The notes: a model not told the origin generated them from the sequence alone. A DNA stretch of 64,000 nucleotides from Phanerochaete sordida (GCA_019973155.2 BPQB01000121.1:1-64000), one strand, 5' to 3'. Positions 12,301 through 24,620 are shown, counted from the first letter of the stretch. A program made the numbers and translations.

Positions 12301-13728
12301 CAGAGTAGAAGATTTCCAAGGAGGGGTGGTTGGAGTAGAGTGACCAGACGGAGTCTGCGTGATGAGTAAATGTGTGTAAGCAGCGCTGTGTCGCCAGGGA
12401 CCATAGTTTAACGGAAGCTAGCGAGCGTGTGAGCCAGAGTAGCATGAAGATCTGCTATGTGCGTACCATCCGCAGACCCTGTCAGAAGCTACACCACGGC
12501 TCAGCGGCATGTCAACGAAGATACGGAGCGACTTACGTATCTCGAGTCTTCGCTGATAAGTATCGCGCGAATATTATCTGTATGGCCGACGAGCTTGCTG
12601 GTCCGCTTACCGCTGCGAGGGTCCCACATGCGCACTACGCGCTCGGGAGACCCCGAAGCGATGACCGAGCCGTACGGATCGGTAGCCAACGCGTACACTG
12701 ACGCCTTGGGGCCGCACGCCTCGGGTGCATTGAGGGTCATTAATGGGTCTTGCGCCGTCCGCGTTGGGTCCCATATTTTGATAGTACGATCAAAGGAGCC
12801 GGACGCCAGCCATTGGCGATCTCGACTGCCAAATTGTAAGCTTGAGGTTCATCTGGATATAAAGGTCACGCACCAGTAGGACAAGCAGCGCACATAGTCG
12901 TCATGTGTACCAATTGTGATAGGCTCTGAAGCAGGTGCAGCGTGCGGCGACCACGCTTTGATTGTGCCGTCCGACGAAGCAGATACCACTACAAGCAATA
13001 TAAGTACGCGGATGGCACCGTGCAAGAGGTACGCACAAGTCTGATTGTGATTGCATAGTACAACGTCGTTCACCCAATCCGTGTGCGACTGGACAGACTG
13101 CCGAAATTGGGACATCTACAGCCGAATGTCAGGCTTCACGAAGGCTCACAAGGACATTGCTCACCTGCCCAGGTTGAAATGCTTCGAGGTCCGTCTCCCA
13201 TCGCTCTTCCCAAGGTATGCCATCGTCCACGGTAGGCCGCCTCCGCCTTCGTCGCCCGCTAATGTCCTGCACATCTCCGAGGATATCGCCGTCGCTCCGC
13301 TCCTCGACCTCATCTTCGTCCTCGGCAACCTCGTCCGCCCAGCCTGTCATGATCTCCCAGCGGCCGACGCTGCGCTGCATGCCGTTGTTGGTCACGCCGT
13401 AGCGTGTGTCGCGGCGCCGCATGGGGATGCCGAGGTCCCAGGAGATGACCATGCCGTCGCGGCCGCCGCTGTAGAGGATGCCCTCGGGGGTACTGCGCCC
13501 GACGAGCTGCGTCGCGGTATCGAGAGCGAGGCAGCATACGCCGAGGCGGTGGCGCGGGTGCTGCGCCCACTTGGGCCAGGGCTCGCTCGGCGACTCGCGG
13601 CGCGAGTGGAGGAGCAGAGGGGCAGACGAGCCGGTCTTGGACGCGCCATGCGGGGGCAGCTGCAGGCGCGGGACGGGGTCCGCGGGCGGGGGGATGATGT
13701 AGCTAACGCGGCGTCGAGCAGGAGCCAT
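9384..13728 (-). CDS. WDR48: WD40 protein WDR48/UAF1/Duf1-like, deubiquitinase activator
   Basis: UAF1/WDR48 (Duf1 in yeast, Bun107 in fission yeast) binds and activates USP46/USP12/Ubp9-type deubiquitinases. The first exon starts [15 protein letters not shown] and contains a WD unit with [16 protein letters not shown]. Further WD units end [32 protein letters not shown] and [18 protein letters not shown]; a later propeller blade reads [20 protein letters not shown]. The C-terminal third has a Ser/Thr/Pro-rich linker and then a DUF3337-like segment, [20 protein letters not shown] with [13 protein letters not shown], which is the SUMO-like end of this family. Multiple short introns. It is divergent from the deubiquitinase gene at 14922. 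Confidence 0.88.
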
Positions 13729-14921
13729 CGTCTGTCGTCATGAACGGCGGCGGGGGGCGAAGAGGACGACGAGCTCGTTGCTGGAACGTCGGCGGACAGG
13801 TGCAAGCGACCGAGCGGGGTCGGGATGTGCCTGGAATCTAATCGTATCTCGCGCGGTCCAGATACGTAATCTAATCTTATCTCCCAGTCTTATGATCTGC
13901 TCGCGCACGCATCTCTTCTGCTCGGAGTCGAAGTCGAGCTCTCTTCGAGCCTGTGTGGCGCACTGTGAGGACCATCTCATACCTGACTCTGCAGGAAATT
14001 TATTTTATGGACAGGCAAGGTAGCTGATTGGACGCTCATTTCAAGTTGCGCTCACATGTATGGGCTGTTTCGGGTAGCATGCGGACGCATACGCAAGCCC
14101 TGAAGCCAACCGCTGCCGCGCCCCACGGGCATTCCGAGAGACCTCGTCAGCAGACTCCTGCGCGACCCGTGCGCCCCTAGAGAGAGTGCCCGACCTCACG
14201 GAAGGAGCAAGGTGGGTTCAGTGACTTCCCAAGTGCACCGTCGGACCGCCGCTCCCGCAAACGGTCGCTACGCATCCATGGCTAAAAGCGCGAGTGGAGG
14301 TAGCCAATACCGCGGGTACAGGCGGGTACGGCCACGAGACGTGCTCAGCATCACGCTAGGCTTGGTTGGTATCGCCTCAGCAAAGATGCGCCAGCTTTGA
14401 GCGTGCCAAGGGCGCGGGCGATCCAAAGGGAGGAGAGGGTGCACATGGTCGCCTGTCCCCGTGGGACAACTCTAAAGGAGAGCGTCGATTGACCGATATG
14501 TTTTCCACGAAGCTCTTCTCCTGAGACGGAATGAATTGAAGGCTGCTTCCTGTGCCTGTTCGTTCGTTCGGCGGTGCCGCTGAGAACGCCGGCGGACGCG
14601 ATGGCCGCGCTGCGCCGCCTCGAGGACTGCGTGCGCGACGACAGAATAAATTCTGGACGGGGTCGAGTGGGCGGATGAGGGGATGCTGGGATGGTCAGAG
14701 AGTGCGATGAGAAATTGATTGAATTTCCGTGTGGGGAACGGTGCCTTGGCGGCCAAAGCGGCGCGGTGCGCAAGCGCCTCTCCGTGCACTGCTGCTCGAC
14801 CGTTCTCAACGACTTCCTCTTCGACTCTGACGTCCTCGCCGCCCTCCCCGCCGCCGTCTACGCCGTGCAGCACACCGGCGCAGACGCGTGCCCACGTCCC
14901 TTCCGCTCACCTCGCTGAGCG
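13729..14921. promoter_or_regulatory. Shared upstream region of WDR48 and the deubiquitinase
   Basis: About 1.2 kb lies between the two divergent start codons. I recognise no conserved protein or strong TATA box. Open frames at 14351-14873 on the minus strand show no family resemblance and are treated as chance. Confidence 0.45.
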
Positions 14922-17900
14922 ATGGCCATTACCAAGTGGATACCGGCATTCGGCGCAGCCCCCAGTACCGCTTCTGCCCCCTCGACCTCTACTACGCAGC
15001 AGGAGGAGGCGATCCCCGTAGTCACTGCTGCAGATGGGAAGCAATTTGGGTTGGAAAACGTGCGTTCGCTTGCTCGATGTCGAACCCGCTCCTGCTGATC
15101 ATCTGTTCGCTGTAGTTTGGGAACACCTGGTGCGCATGTCTTTCCATTTCGTCCACAAGCCCAACGACCGTCTCGACTCGCGTTATCTCGAAGTGCTCGC
15201 ACAGCACCCACGCACTGGACGCGAATCTGCCTCGGTTTCTGGTGCTGTCCACTACGCCCGCCGCCGTACGCTCAAAGGGGTTCACACGTACGAGGACGTT
15301 TGGCGATAGCCCGGAAGTAGCCGCATGGCACGTCCGCGCACCTGCACCCTTGAACTCTTCGCCCCTCGTCCGCTTATCTCCACATTCTACCGCTGCTGAA
15401 GCTGACGCCCCTGCCTGTCCACAGCTATGCCAACTCCGTCCTGCAGGCCCTCTATTTCTGCGGACCTTTCAGGGAACTCGTCGTGCAGTACCCTGACCCG
15501 TCCTTCCCGGAGGAACTCCTTGCGCCACCTCCCCTCCCCATCCCGCCACCACTACCGACATCTCCACCACCCAGTCATGCTCGCCCGAAGTCCAGCCGCA
15601 AACAGTCCGTGTCCGAGCCTCCGGCCGCGAGTCCTAACTGCGCAAGTCCGGTCGTGCGCCCAGGCCTTCCCATTCCCCCAGCACCGCCAACCCTGCTATC
15701 GGCGCTGCGCTCGTTGTATCTGCACATCAGCAAGAACCCGTCAGACAGAGGGACGGTCGCTCCGCGCGCGTTCATTGAGAAGCTCAAGGAGCTCAATGAG
15801 CTCTTTCGGTCGACGATGCACCAGGACGCGCACGAGTTCCTCAACTACCTCCTCAACCAGATCGTCGAGGAGATGGACGACGACAGGAAGAAGCTGCAGA
15901 ACGGCAACGGGAGCGGCTCGCCCAGCGGGACCCCGGGCGAAGACCGTACGTCGGTCCTGCTTTGTCAGAGTGATTATCCGCGCTCACGCTCGCAGTCTCG
16001 GCGTCGGTCGGGACGCTCTCCTCTACGGCCGCGCAGTCCGTCGCGCAATCCGTCGCCCAGAACATCGCGAAGAACACGCTGGTGCACCAGCTCTTCGAGG
16101 GCGTGCTCACGAGCGAGACGCGATGTCTCACGTGCGAGACCGTCTCGTCGCGCGATGAGTCCTTCCTCGACCTCTCGATCGATATCGAGCAGAACTCGAG
16201 CGTGACGGCGTGTCTGCGCCAGTTCAGCGCAAGCGAAATGCTCTGCCAGCGCAACAAGTTCTTCTGCGACGCCTGCTGCGATCTTCAGGAGGCAGAGAAG
16301 CGGTAGGTGACATCATGTGCTGCTTCCGCCGGCGCGCACTGATCATCGGACGCGAGCGCAGAATGAAGATCAAGAAACTGCCGAATATACTCGCGCTGCA
16401 CCTCAAGCGCTTCAAGTACCAGGAGGACGTCGGCAAGTACATCAAGCTCGCCTACCGCGTCGCGTTTCCACTCGAGCTGCGTCTGTTCAACACCGTCGAC
16501 GATGCGCAGAACCCGGACCGCCTGTACGAGCTGTTCGCCATCGTCGTACACATCGGCAAGTGAGTGGGTTCCCGGGTCTCCTTATCTCCCTGCTTCGAGT
16601 TGCAGTTGGTAACCTTAATTCTATAGTGGCCCGCACCACGGTCACTACGTAAGTGTTGTGAAAGCGCGCGGGACGTGGTTCCTCTTCGACGACGACAGCG
16701 TCGAGACGATCAAGGAGTCTGACATCTCGCGGTACTTTGGCGACTCGAATGCTGGCGCGGCGTACGTGCTATACTACCAGGCTGTGGACCTCGACCTGTC
16801 TGCGCTGGGGCTGCGTCCACCAGAGTCAGAATCCGCAGCGGCTTCGACCGCGCCGGCCGACTCTTCCGTCAGTCAGATTTCCACGCTGGCTACGACCCTG
16901 GAAGCAGACGAGTCGACAAGCCATTCGCCCGCGCTACCGCCAGGGCTTACGCCCGAAGACCAGCAAACGCCGTCGCCCCGCCCCGACCCATCGCCACCGA
17001 TGTTCACACACCCGTTCACGCCAGCAGCACCGCTGCCTATACCACAGCCGCAGCCGTCATTGTCATTGGATATTCCTGTCACGACGAACAGTGCAGACCC
17101 GATAACCTCGTCTCCGACCGTGGGTTCCACGGGAACGAGCAACCCGAAGAGCTTCTTCAACTCGATACGACACTCGCCGTCCATCGGGTTCAAGGGCATG
17201 AGCATGCGTGGGCCATCGTCCTCCAGCAACGGCTCAGACCATCGGAGAAGCATCATCGATGCGCCGCCGGTCCCGCCAATACCTGTGCCGTCAACGTCGC
17301 GCTCGTCGGCCACCGAGTCGCACGCTGAGTCGAGCTCGTCCCTGGCAGCGTCTGCTCCTTCCCCGCTTCTCAGCCCGATGGTCCCGAACGGCAAGGAGAA
17401 GGAGAAGAGCTCTGGGAACTGGTTCAAGCGCAAGAGCCTGCGCTCAGACAAGCGCGTAAGCAGGAGAGCGTCTGAGGCTGGGCTGACCAGCCTTCCGTCC
17501 TCTCCCATCGTGGCCTCTGCGCCGTCCCCTGCCTCCACCCCGATGCGCGCGATGTCCCCCGCCCTTCGCTCCGTCCCTGAAGGAAGGAACCCGCCGCTGG
17601 AAGTATTCTCCCCCACCGAAAAATCAGACCGACGCAACTCACGACAGCGGCCCTCGACAGCCGGCGGTGCAATCGAGCGGCCGCGGTCGGAAGTAGCGCC
17701 CCCACCCCTGCCGCCGCTGCCCACGCAGGTCATGTCGGCGCACCCGACTTCGACGCCAGGGAGCCTCGCGAACGGGCTGGCGCACCACCACACGGGCTCG
17801 CCGAAGGTGCAGCGGCCGCACACGTCGCACGCGTCCGCGTCGCCGGCGAGCCTCGGGCTCTCGGCGTCGAACGGGACGACGAGCACGCTAGAGGGGAGCG

Positions 17901-18055
17901 TGAGCACGACGGGCTCGTCGGCGGGCGCGACGAAGCCTGCAAAACGGGCGACGCGGAAGCTGAGCTTCACGGCGCCGATGCTCGGGTTCGGGCGCAAGGA
18001 GCGGGAGAAGCGGCCGCAGACCCCGACGTCGTCCTTCCCCGCGAGCATGCGCTAG
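14922..18055 (+). CDS. UBP9: Ubiquitin C-terminal hydrolase, USP46/USP12/Ubp9/CreB type
   Basis: A cysteine protease that removes ubiquitin; CreB of Aspergillus acts in carbon repression and permease turnover. Exon 1 (14922-15059, MAITKWIP to FGLEN) joins a 14-nt microexon (15116-15129) and the exon from 15425 to form the Cys box [20 protein letters not shown]. The His box is [15 protein letters not shown] with the Asp in [11 protein letters not shown] near 16680. The zinc-binding fingers show [20 protein letters not shown] and [27 protein letters not shown] is the conserved QDAHEF block. After the catalytic core comes a Ser/Pro-rich tail of about 380 residues, as in CreB. Catalytic residues are all present. 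Confidence 0.93.
15116..15129 (+). other. 14-nt microexon of the deubiquitinase gene
   Basis: TTTGGGAACACCTG is bounded by TAG on the left and GTGCGC on the right. It supplies Phe-Gly-Asn-Thr and the first two bases of the catalytic Cys codon, whose third base is the first base of the exon at 15425. Without it the invariant NTC motif cannot be assembled, and with it all three phases fit. Confidence 0.85.
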
Positions 18056-18345
18056 CGCGCTGTAGACCCGCGTACTGCCACTTCACTCTAATCGCACTTT
18101 GCAGCATGGGACCTCGCGGATGTCGCCTCGACCGCATGCGGCGACTGTGCTATGCGGTAGTTACCAATTCGCTTTCTTCGATACCGGACTCTATATTCAG
18201 ACACCACTGCCGCAATGTACCCTATATAGCTATTATCAGGCATAATGTAGCATCTTCACGCGCAGGTAATTGCTTGGATCCATCCAGAAATGTATCATTT
18301 GAAGGGTATCTAGTGGCAGATATGCGTGACGACTGCGCCGGCGGC
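18056..18345. other. Convergent intergenic region and left edge of the direct repeat
   Basis: Contains 3' sequences of the deubiquitinase and of VPS11 copy A. The similarity with 34148 onward begins near 18260 (GCGCAGG, then GGATCC). Confidence 0.6.
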
Positions 18346-21300
18346 CTACGCAGAGATCTCCTCGAGCCGCGACATGTTGAGGATCCCGCGGCTGAAGCCC
18401 GCAGCGACCGCCGTGAACCCGCCGTCCTTGACTTCCGAGAGGAAGACGTCGTGCTCGTCCGCGAGGCGCTCGTTGTTGCGGCGGATCTCGCGGATGATGC
18501 TGTGCTGCCGCGCACAGTTCGGGCACTCCGTCTCGTGCTCGCCCAGGCACCTGCGCGCAGTCAGAAAGGGCGCGACGCGGCGGAGGCAGGAGGACGCACC
18601 GCTGGTGGTAGCTGTGGCTGCACATGAAGTGGATGCTCGGCAGGTCGAGCTGCCCGCCGCACGCGGTGCACTGCGTGACGTGGAACACGCGCGGGTGCTC
18701 CGGGTCGGACAGGTCCGCGACCTGCTTGAGCTTCGCCGCGCTCTCCGTGCGGTACGAATCAATGAGCTTCTTGTCCTGCGAGCGGGCATCAGCGCGCGAG
18801 CGCACGCACGAGACAAAAACCGGACGCACCATGTCGATCTCCGTGCGCGCGGCCGTGATGCGCGCGAGGAGCCACTGCTTCACGAGCCCGACGCTCGCGA
18901 CGCTGTTCCGGCTGAGCACCTGCACGACCGCGAGCGGCGGCATGATCTTCTCCGCCTCGATGTGCTCGAGGATGCGCGCGAGGTCGTCGGCGTGGCGCGC
19001 GAGGAGCGCCGGGGAGGACGTCAGGAAGCGCAGCACGAGCGGGTAGAGGCCCGGGTGCTGCGCGCCGTACCTGTCGAGGCAGCGCACGACGTCCGCGGAC
19101 GCGCCGGCGCCGGGCTCCGCGCGCTCGCGGTCCATGTGGAAGCGGAGCACGTCCTCGAACATGCCGAGCGTCTCCCAGAGGAGGACGAGCCCCGGCGTGA
19201 ACCCGCAGGTCGAGCAGAGGATGAGCGCGTGCGTGTGGTCGTACGGGAGGTCGTCGCGCTGGAGCACGAGGAGCGCCTTGTCCGGGGTATCGACGAGGTA
19301 CAGCTCGAGGAGCGTGTTCCAGACCGCAGCTTGGTCGCGGCGCTCGGCGTCGGGGTCCGCGTGTGGGTCGGGCTCGACGGCGGCAGGGGTGCCCTCCGTG
19401 CCGGCCACGCTCTGGCCCCAGCGGCGCAGCGCGACCTCTTCGAGGAAGTGCAGGAAGTTGGCCGGGTGGTCGATGAAATGCGCGAAGTACACGCGCGGCG
19501 AGGGGCGCTTGACGACTTGCTGGCGCGCGGGCTTGGCGACCGTCGGCGTCGCGGTGCGGGACGGCTGGGACGAGGGACTGGCGTCGGAGACGGCGACGGA
19601 CCCTTGGCGTCGCGGTGCGGGCGCTTTGACGGTGGTTGTCGTTGACGCGGTGGATGGCTGGACGGTCTCCGAGGGCGCGCTCGTCGTCGAGCCGCGGTTC
19701 AGCGCAAGGTAGGACAGGTATGACGGTCCGCTGGCGCTTGATTGGCGTCCGGACGCAGGAGGGGAGTCGTCCTCGTCTGCTATCAGCGGCGTCAAGCTCG
19801 TGCACAGGTCGATGAGCAGGGCGGTCGTCTCGTCTGGCAGGTTGTCCAACAGCGCGCGGCCGTACCGAGCGAGGTTTCCTTCAGCCTGGGTATCCGCATT
19901 AGCCAAACCTCGTGGGCACGCGCCGTTCCCCTCACCGTCTCAGTCCCGAGCTTCCGCAGGTACGCCAGCGCCTCGCGATAGTTGCCCGCATCCTCGACCA
20001 TAATCTGCAGGTAGTCCTCATGCCGGTCGTACTTCTTCGCGAGGTACGCCGCATGCTCGTAGTAGCCCGCCTGGCGGCAGACGCGGATCGCGGTGTCAAG
20101 GTCGAACGGGAGGTCGTCTGCGTCGCCGTCGACGGACACGCGGCGCGACTCGCTCTTGATGAAGCTGTCGAGGCGCGCGACGTCCTTGAGCTTCGTGTAC
20201 GTGTTCAGGAGGAGCGTCGTGTGGTCCGCGTTCGCGAGCCCGCGCGTGTGCAGCTCCTGCAGGTACGTCACGAGGTTGTGGATGCGCTGCGCGTCAAGGA
20301 ACTGCACGGACTCAGTGCGCGGTGCGGTGTGAGCGTGCGAGACGGCGTACCTTGCGGATGACATAGCTTGGCTGCACGTAGCCGATGGTCTGCACGAACT
20401 GCTGCATCGCGGGGTCGTAGTCGCCCTTCGCGTACAGGTGGTCACCGTACTGCTTGCGGATGTCGGCGACGCTCTCGTCGTCGAGGCCCTGCGTCTTCGC
20501 GAGGTTCAGCGCGAGCAGGTAAAGTGACTTGCGGTACAGCAGCTCGAGCTTGTCTGCCGTCGGCTTCTCCTCGAGGCGGAGGAGCTGCGAGATTGAATCA
20601 GCCACGGAAGGCGACTTGAAACAAGGAGCAGGCGCGAACCTTGCCGTCGTTCGAGAGCAGGTAGATCTGCCCGTCCGCGGAGAATATGTCGCGGATGCCG
20701 GCGGTGTACGTGCCCGAGTACGCAACGAACTTGTTCTCGAGGTCGAACACGACGACCTTGGAGATGTCCGTGTGCACGTCGTTGTTCTTCACAAAGTTGC
20801 GGACCGTCGCGGACGGCGCGGAGGCGGCGGGCGTGAACGGCGGCGACACGATGACCAGGTAGTTGCGGTGCGCATATACTGCTGATTTGTGTCCTACAGC
20901 AGACATCAGATGTTGCGGGGGCTCATCGCGAGCTGGTGCGGCGTACCTTCGTAAGCATAGCATGCGCCTCGTCCGTCGACGCCACACAGATAGATGGCTT
21001 CGTCTCGCGCCACGACAATTTCCCGCGCGTCCTGGTCCATGGTCGCGCATCCGAGCGCGCAGCCGACCTCATCGACAGCCGTCGGCGTGCCACCCTGGCC
21101 CTTGCCCGAGACCTGGTACATGAGCACGCGGTTGATGGTCACGATGAAGAGGTAGACGTTCGGGTGCTCGTGGGTGGGCTCGCGGAAGCCGAGGCCGGTG
21201 ACGGGGTCGCTCGCGCCCTCGAGGATGACGCGGGCCTTGGGGAGCGCGGTGAGCGAGGTCGAGCCGTTGTAGATGGACTGGTCGAGGTGCCGGTAGAGCA

Positions 21301-21943
21301 GGACGGTGCCGTCCGCGAGGCCGATGGCGAGGTAGGAGAGGGACGCTGTGAGCGCGATCGTGGAGACGGGGTGGGGGCGGTTGCCGCTCTGCACTTTGGC
21401 AGAGCGGAGGAGCACAGGCGAGCCAGACTTCTTCTCTGTGGTTTGTAGGTCCCATATTTTGAGGAGTGGATGCCGAACGGAGTCTTCTTCCTGGAACGAG
21501 GTAAACGCGACGTTCGCGCGGACGATTGCGCGTCAGGACGTACCCCCACTGTCACCAGCAGCCCGTTCCTCTCCAGCATATGCGTGACGCGTCCGCCCGA
21601 GTGCGCTACCCATGCCTTAGTGGTTTCGAACTCCTCGTTGAGCTGATACACGCTCCCATGGATGTCTGCCACGATTGTGCCATGCGACGTAGAGGCTATG
21701 CACGAGATTTCCGGGGCTTTCTACGGATGCACATCAGCACATGGGTCGAACCCCACGTTGTAAGCTCAGGCTCACTTTGAAGATCTCGGGGGAGCTGGCG
21801 AGGTCATGGACGTCCTTGACGGGCGTGATGTCGAAGAAGTTGAACTGCCTCCACTATGCGTGCACTGTCGGTCAAGCTGAGAGGGTAAGACGAAAAAGCT
21901 TGCTCACGGCGGATGGTGCAGGTGTTACTGACTGAGAGGTCAT
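18346..21943 (-). CDS. VPS11: Vps11/Pep5, HOPS and CORVET subunit, copy A
   Basis: Vps11 is a core subunit of the HOPS and CORVET tethers for vacuole/endosome fusion. The start MTSQSVTPAPSA is joined to WRQFNFFDITPVKDVHDLAS and VADIHGSVYQLNEEFET, then an N-terminal beta-propeller (VSTIALTASLSYLAIGLADG), a long helical clathrin-repeat solenoid (LLYRKSLYLLALNLAKTQGL; VYFAHFIDHPANFLHFLEEV) and a C-terminal RING-H2 finger with CTACGGQLDLPSIHFMCSHS, HQRC and CPNC. About seven short introns. The donor after LLSNDGK is GTTCGC here but GTGCGC in copy B. No premature stop was seen in the spliced frame, so it looks functional. Confidence 0.92.
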
Positions 21944-22403
21944 GGCTGCGCGTCAGCGGCGCACGGACGAATGTCCGGGTTGAGGAACGGTCTTGAGCTC
22001 AGGGCTACAATGTTAAGAGTATAGCGTAGCAGCACGCAAGCTCCGGGGATACTCAGACTGACGAGGGAGACGTGGACAGAGTAGAGTAAAAGCAGGTGCA
22101 ATTAGGCATGCAGCAAGCAGCGAACGCGCAACACGCGCAGATGCGCAAGCCAATAAAGTCAAGACTGATCATCTTAATTACCGTTACAAATAGGTAAGCG
22201 TTTTCTCTTACCGATCTCTTACAGCCTTTGCAAGCTTTGTTACTTGCCACGTGGCTCGGCCGTGACCGGTTCTGCCGCGCGACGTTCGTCGGACAGGCGT
22301 TCTGTACCAAGCATCTTGCCTCCATCCCCTCCGCCAGGTCCGCCTCCTCGCTCGCGTGTACGACCTGCCGCTCACAGATCCTATCCTTCTCGTAGACTCT
22401 GCA

Positions 22404-22433
22404 ATGGCTTTCCTCGGTCTCCGCGTCTGGCCC
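22404..22433 (+). pseudogene. Truncated ATP18 start (first 10 codons only)
   Basis: ATGGCTTTCCTCGGTCTCCG and the next ten bases are identical to the first exon of the intact ATP18 at 38290. After Trp-Pro the two copies part completely and no later ATP18 exon is found here. It marks the right edge of duplication copy A. Confidence 0.85.
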
Positions 22434-23224
22434 CGCACTGGGCTGTTTGGCGTTGTTTGGTCGCGCGTCAGACTGGCATGGCTTCGCGACACTCGTTTCG
22501 ATCTCGCGACCTACAAGCATGACTCTGGGAGGCAGAAAGTATGGAAATCCGTGGGCCCGGAAATTGGCTCCTGCGACGGCCCCAGCAGGCGTCGCCCTCT
22601 GCTTTGCTCTGCCAGTGCCAGAATGGCTCCCAGCCGCGTCGCCGCGATTCGGCGCTCTCCAGCCCCCGCCCATCTCCCATCTCCCATCCGCCCATCCGCC
22701 CATCCGTTCGTCTCCCATCCGTCCTCTCCTGGGCTCTCCGCGCCGCACACCGGCTCGAGGTGAGTCTGCGCGCGACGACCAAAGCGTGCGCGCGCGCGAT
22801 GTGCTGATTGCACGCTCCAGAACCGCCCGAATCGCAGGACATCGAGCACTGAGGGACGAAGAACAAGAGCGGGCACCCGCGCGACCCCGGCTGAAGAGCG
22901 TCCAGCGCGTCCAGCCCTCGCTACCAGCCATCTCCACCGCCGGCACAACGCCTGACGCCCACGCAGACCCTCTGCATCCGTTCTGCAGCATGCACCCCGC
23001 GCTCGCAGGCAAATCCAACGCCCTGCGAGCCAATCCATCGTCTTCCTGAACACCGCATTCCGCGCCTGCGATCGCTCGGGACCTCAGAGCCCCCCGGACG
23101 GCAGGACCTTGCGAGATATCTGCGAGAAGAGCCAAGAGATCAGCGTCGCATGCACGACCAGAAGCGCGAAACTCACCGCAGAGGACCGCCGGATACGCTC
23201 TCGGCGACCCTCCGCCCTCGCCCC
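22434..23224. other. Unassigned GC-rich sequence at the left of the insert
   Basis: No conserved protein seen. Includes a short simple repeat of CCCATC/CCCATCCG at about 22672-22735. Long open frames on both strands overlap each other and are compositional. Confidence 0.5.
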
Positions 23225-24620
23225 GCCCTCGGTCGGCGGAACGCGAAATCTCAAGTCGGATCCGCGCGCCCAAACGCCTTTCGCGCGGCGTGCGCGGTCT
23301 GCCGGACCACCAGCACCCCGGCCGTGGGACGTCCAGATCGCAAGTCAGAATCCGCGCCGCCCGTCTGCGCGCCTCTGGGATGGAGTCAGCGGCCGCCAGC
23401 ACCGCGCAAAGACACGACTCACCGGCCCCCGACCTCGCTCGCGGGAAGCCCAAACCTCAAGTCGGATGTGCGGGGCCTCTCGACGACCGCGCGTGCCTCT
23501 AGCGCGACGTGCGCGGGCTGCACGACGATCGCACCCCGGCGGCGGGATGCCCAGCTCTCAACACGGAATGCGCGCCGCCGTCTGCGCCTCTAGAACCGAG
23601 TCAGCGACCGCCAGCGCTGCGCGAAGACGAACGACTCGCCGCCGCCTCCCGACGCTGCTCGCGGGAAGACCGGACATCGATTCCGACCGACCGCGGCACT
23701 TCTCGACGACGACGTGCGGATGCTGTGCGACGCCGCGCAGACCGTCCACGACGAGCGCCCCGGCCGCGGGAAGCCCGAATCTCAGGTCGAGCTGCGCGCG
23801 GGAGGCGATCAGCACTGGTGAGCGTCGCGCGAACACGGGCGGCTCACGTGCGACGCCTCTCGACCCCGCTCGCCGGAACACCAAATCTTGAAGCGGAATC
23901 CCGGGACCTCTGGGCGACGACGACGGCAGCGTTGTGTGCGGCCTGCGACGCTGTCTGGGCGCTCGGCGGAACAGCGTACGAGGTACGTGGTCGTCTGTGT
24001 TCGCCGTCGACCGCGCTGACCCTCGCGCCCGCAAGCACCAAAGTCTCGACTCGAAGAGCACCCTGACACCGCTGAAGACGTCAGCAACACGCCCGGCAGC
24101 GGCGAATGGCGGCGAACGACTCACCGGCGACGCCCTCGACGCCGGTCGCCGGACGTCGAAATATCGAGTCAGAATGTCTGGCGGGGCGGCCGAGGTGCGT
24201 GAAGCCTCGCGATCTCTGCCGTTCGTGCTGCTGACACGCCCCGTTGCAGCCGTCCTGGCCCCGGCCGCGGGACGCACGAATCTCGAGTCGGATCGGCGGC
24301 GGCCGTGCCGACCGCGTGACGGCAATGTCTGGTACGTCTTCTGTGCCGCTCGCAAGCTCCTCGCTGCTGACGCGCTCGCTGCCGTAGATCTTCTGCACCG
24401 CGTGCGTCGACGAGCCCGTCGCGGGAAGGCGATGTATGGCCTCGGCGCCGGCGCCGGCCCCTCGCGCCAGGTGCGTGTCGCCCCCGAGCCTCCTGCGCCT
24501 GCACGCTGACGCGTCCAACAGACTGCGATTCGACGCCGCTCGCCAGACGGCGATACGTCGTCTCGGCGCGTTCGCGGCGGCGCGGCGAGGGGCGGGATGA
24601 GCGCGAGGCGGCCGCGGTGC
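23225..24620. repeat. Dimeric degenerate minisatellite, ~110-bp units
   Basis: About a dozen diverged units each begin with a CGGGAAGCCC-like box followed by ATCTCAAGTCGGAT-like sequence, near 23240, 23325, 23440, 23540, 23660, 23767, 23870, 23965/24030, 24150, 24267, 24420 and 24550. Alternate units are more alike (23325 with 23540, and 23440 with 23660), implying a higher-order unit of about 215-225 bp. Translated pieces of the pattern (PNLKSD, PNLRSS, PNLEAE) recur but fall in different frames, so coding is unproven. GC is very high. Confidence 0.75.

Larger units (their letters stand above)
18260..22433. repeat. Direct segmental duplication, copy A (VPS11 region)
   Basis: This stretch is nearly collinear with 34148-38319, offset 15886-15889 bases throughout, so almost no indels have accumulated. 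By eye the copies are roughly 95% identical. It carries VPS11, its upstream region and the first ten codons of ATP18, and stops abruptly at 22433. Confidence 0.92.

Noticed and set aside
18326..19645. 439-codon plus-strand frame over VPS11 copy A
   Set aside because: Antisense shadow of VPS11; the minus strand carries the propeller, solenoid and RING motifs.
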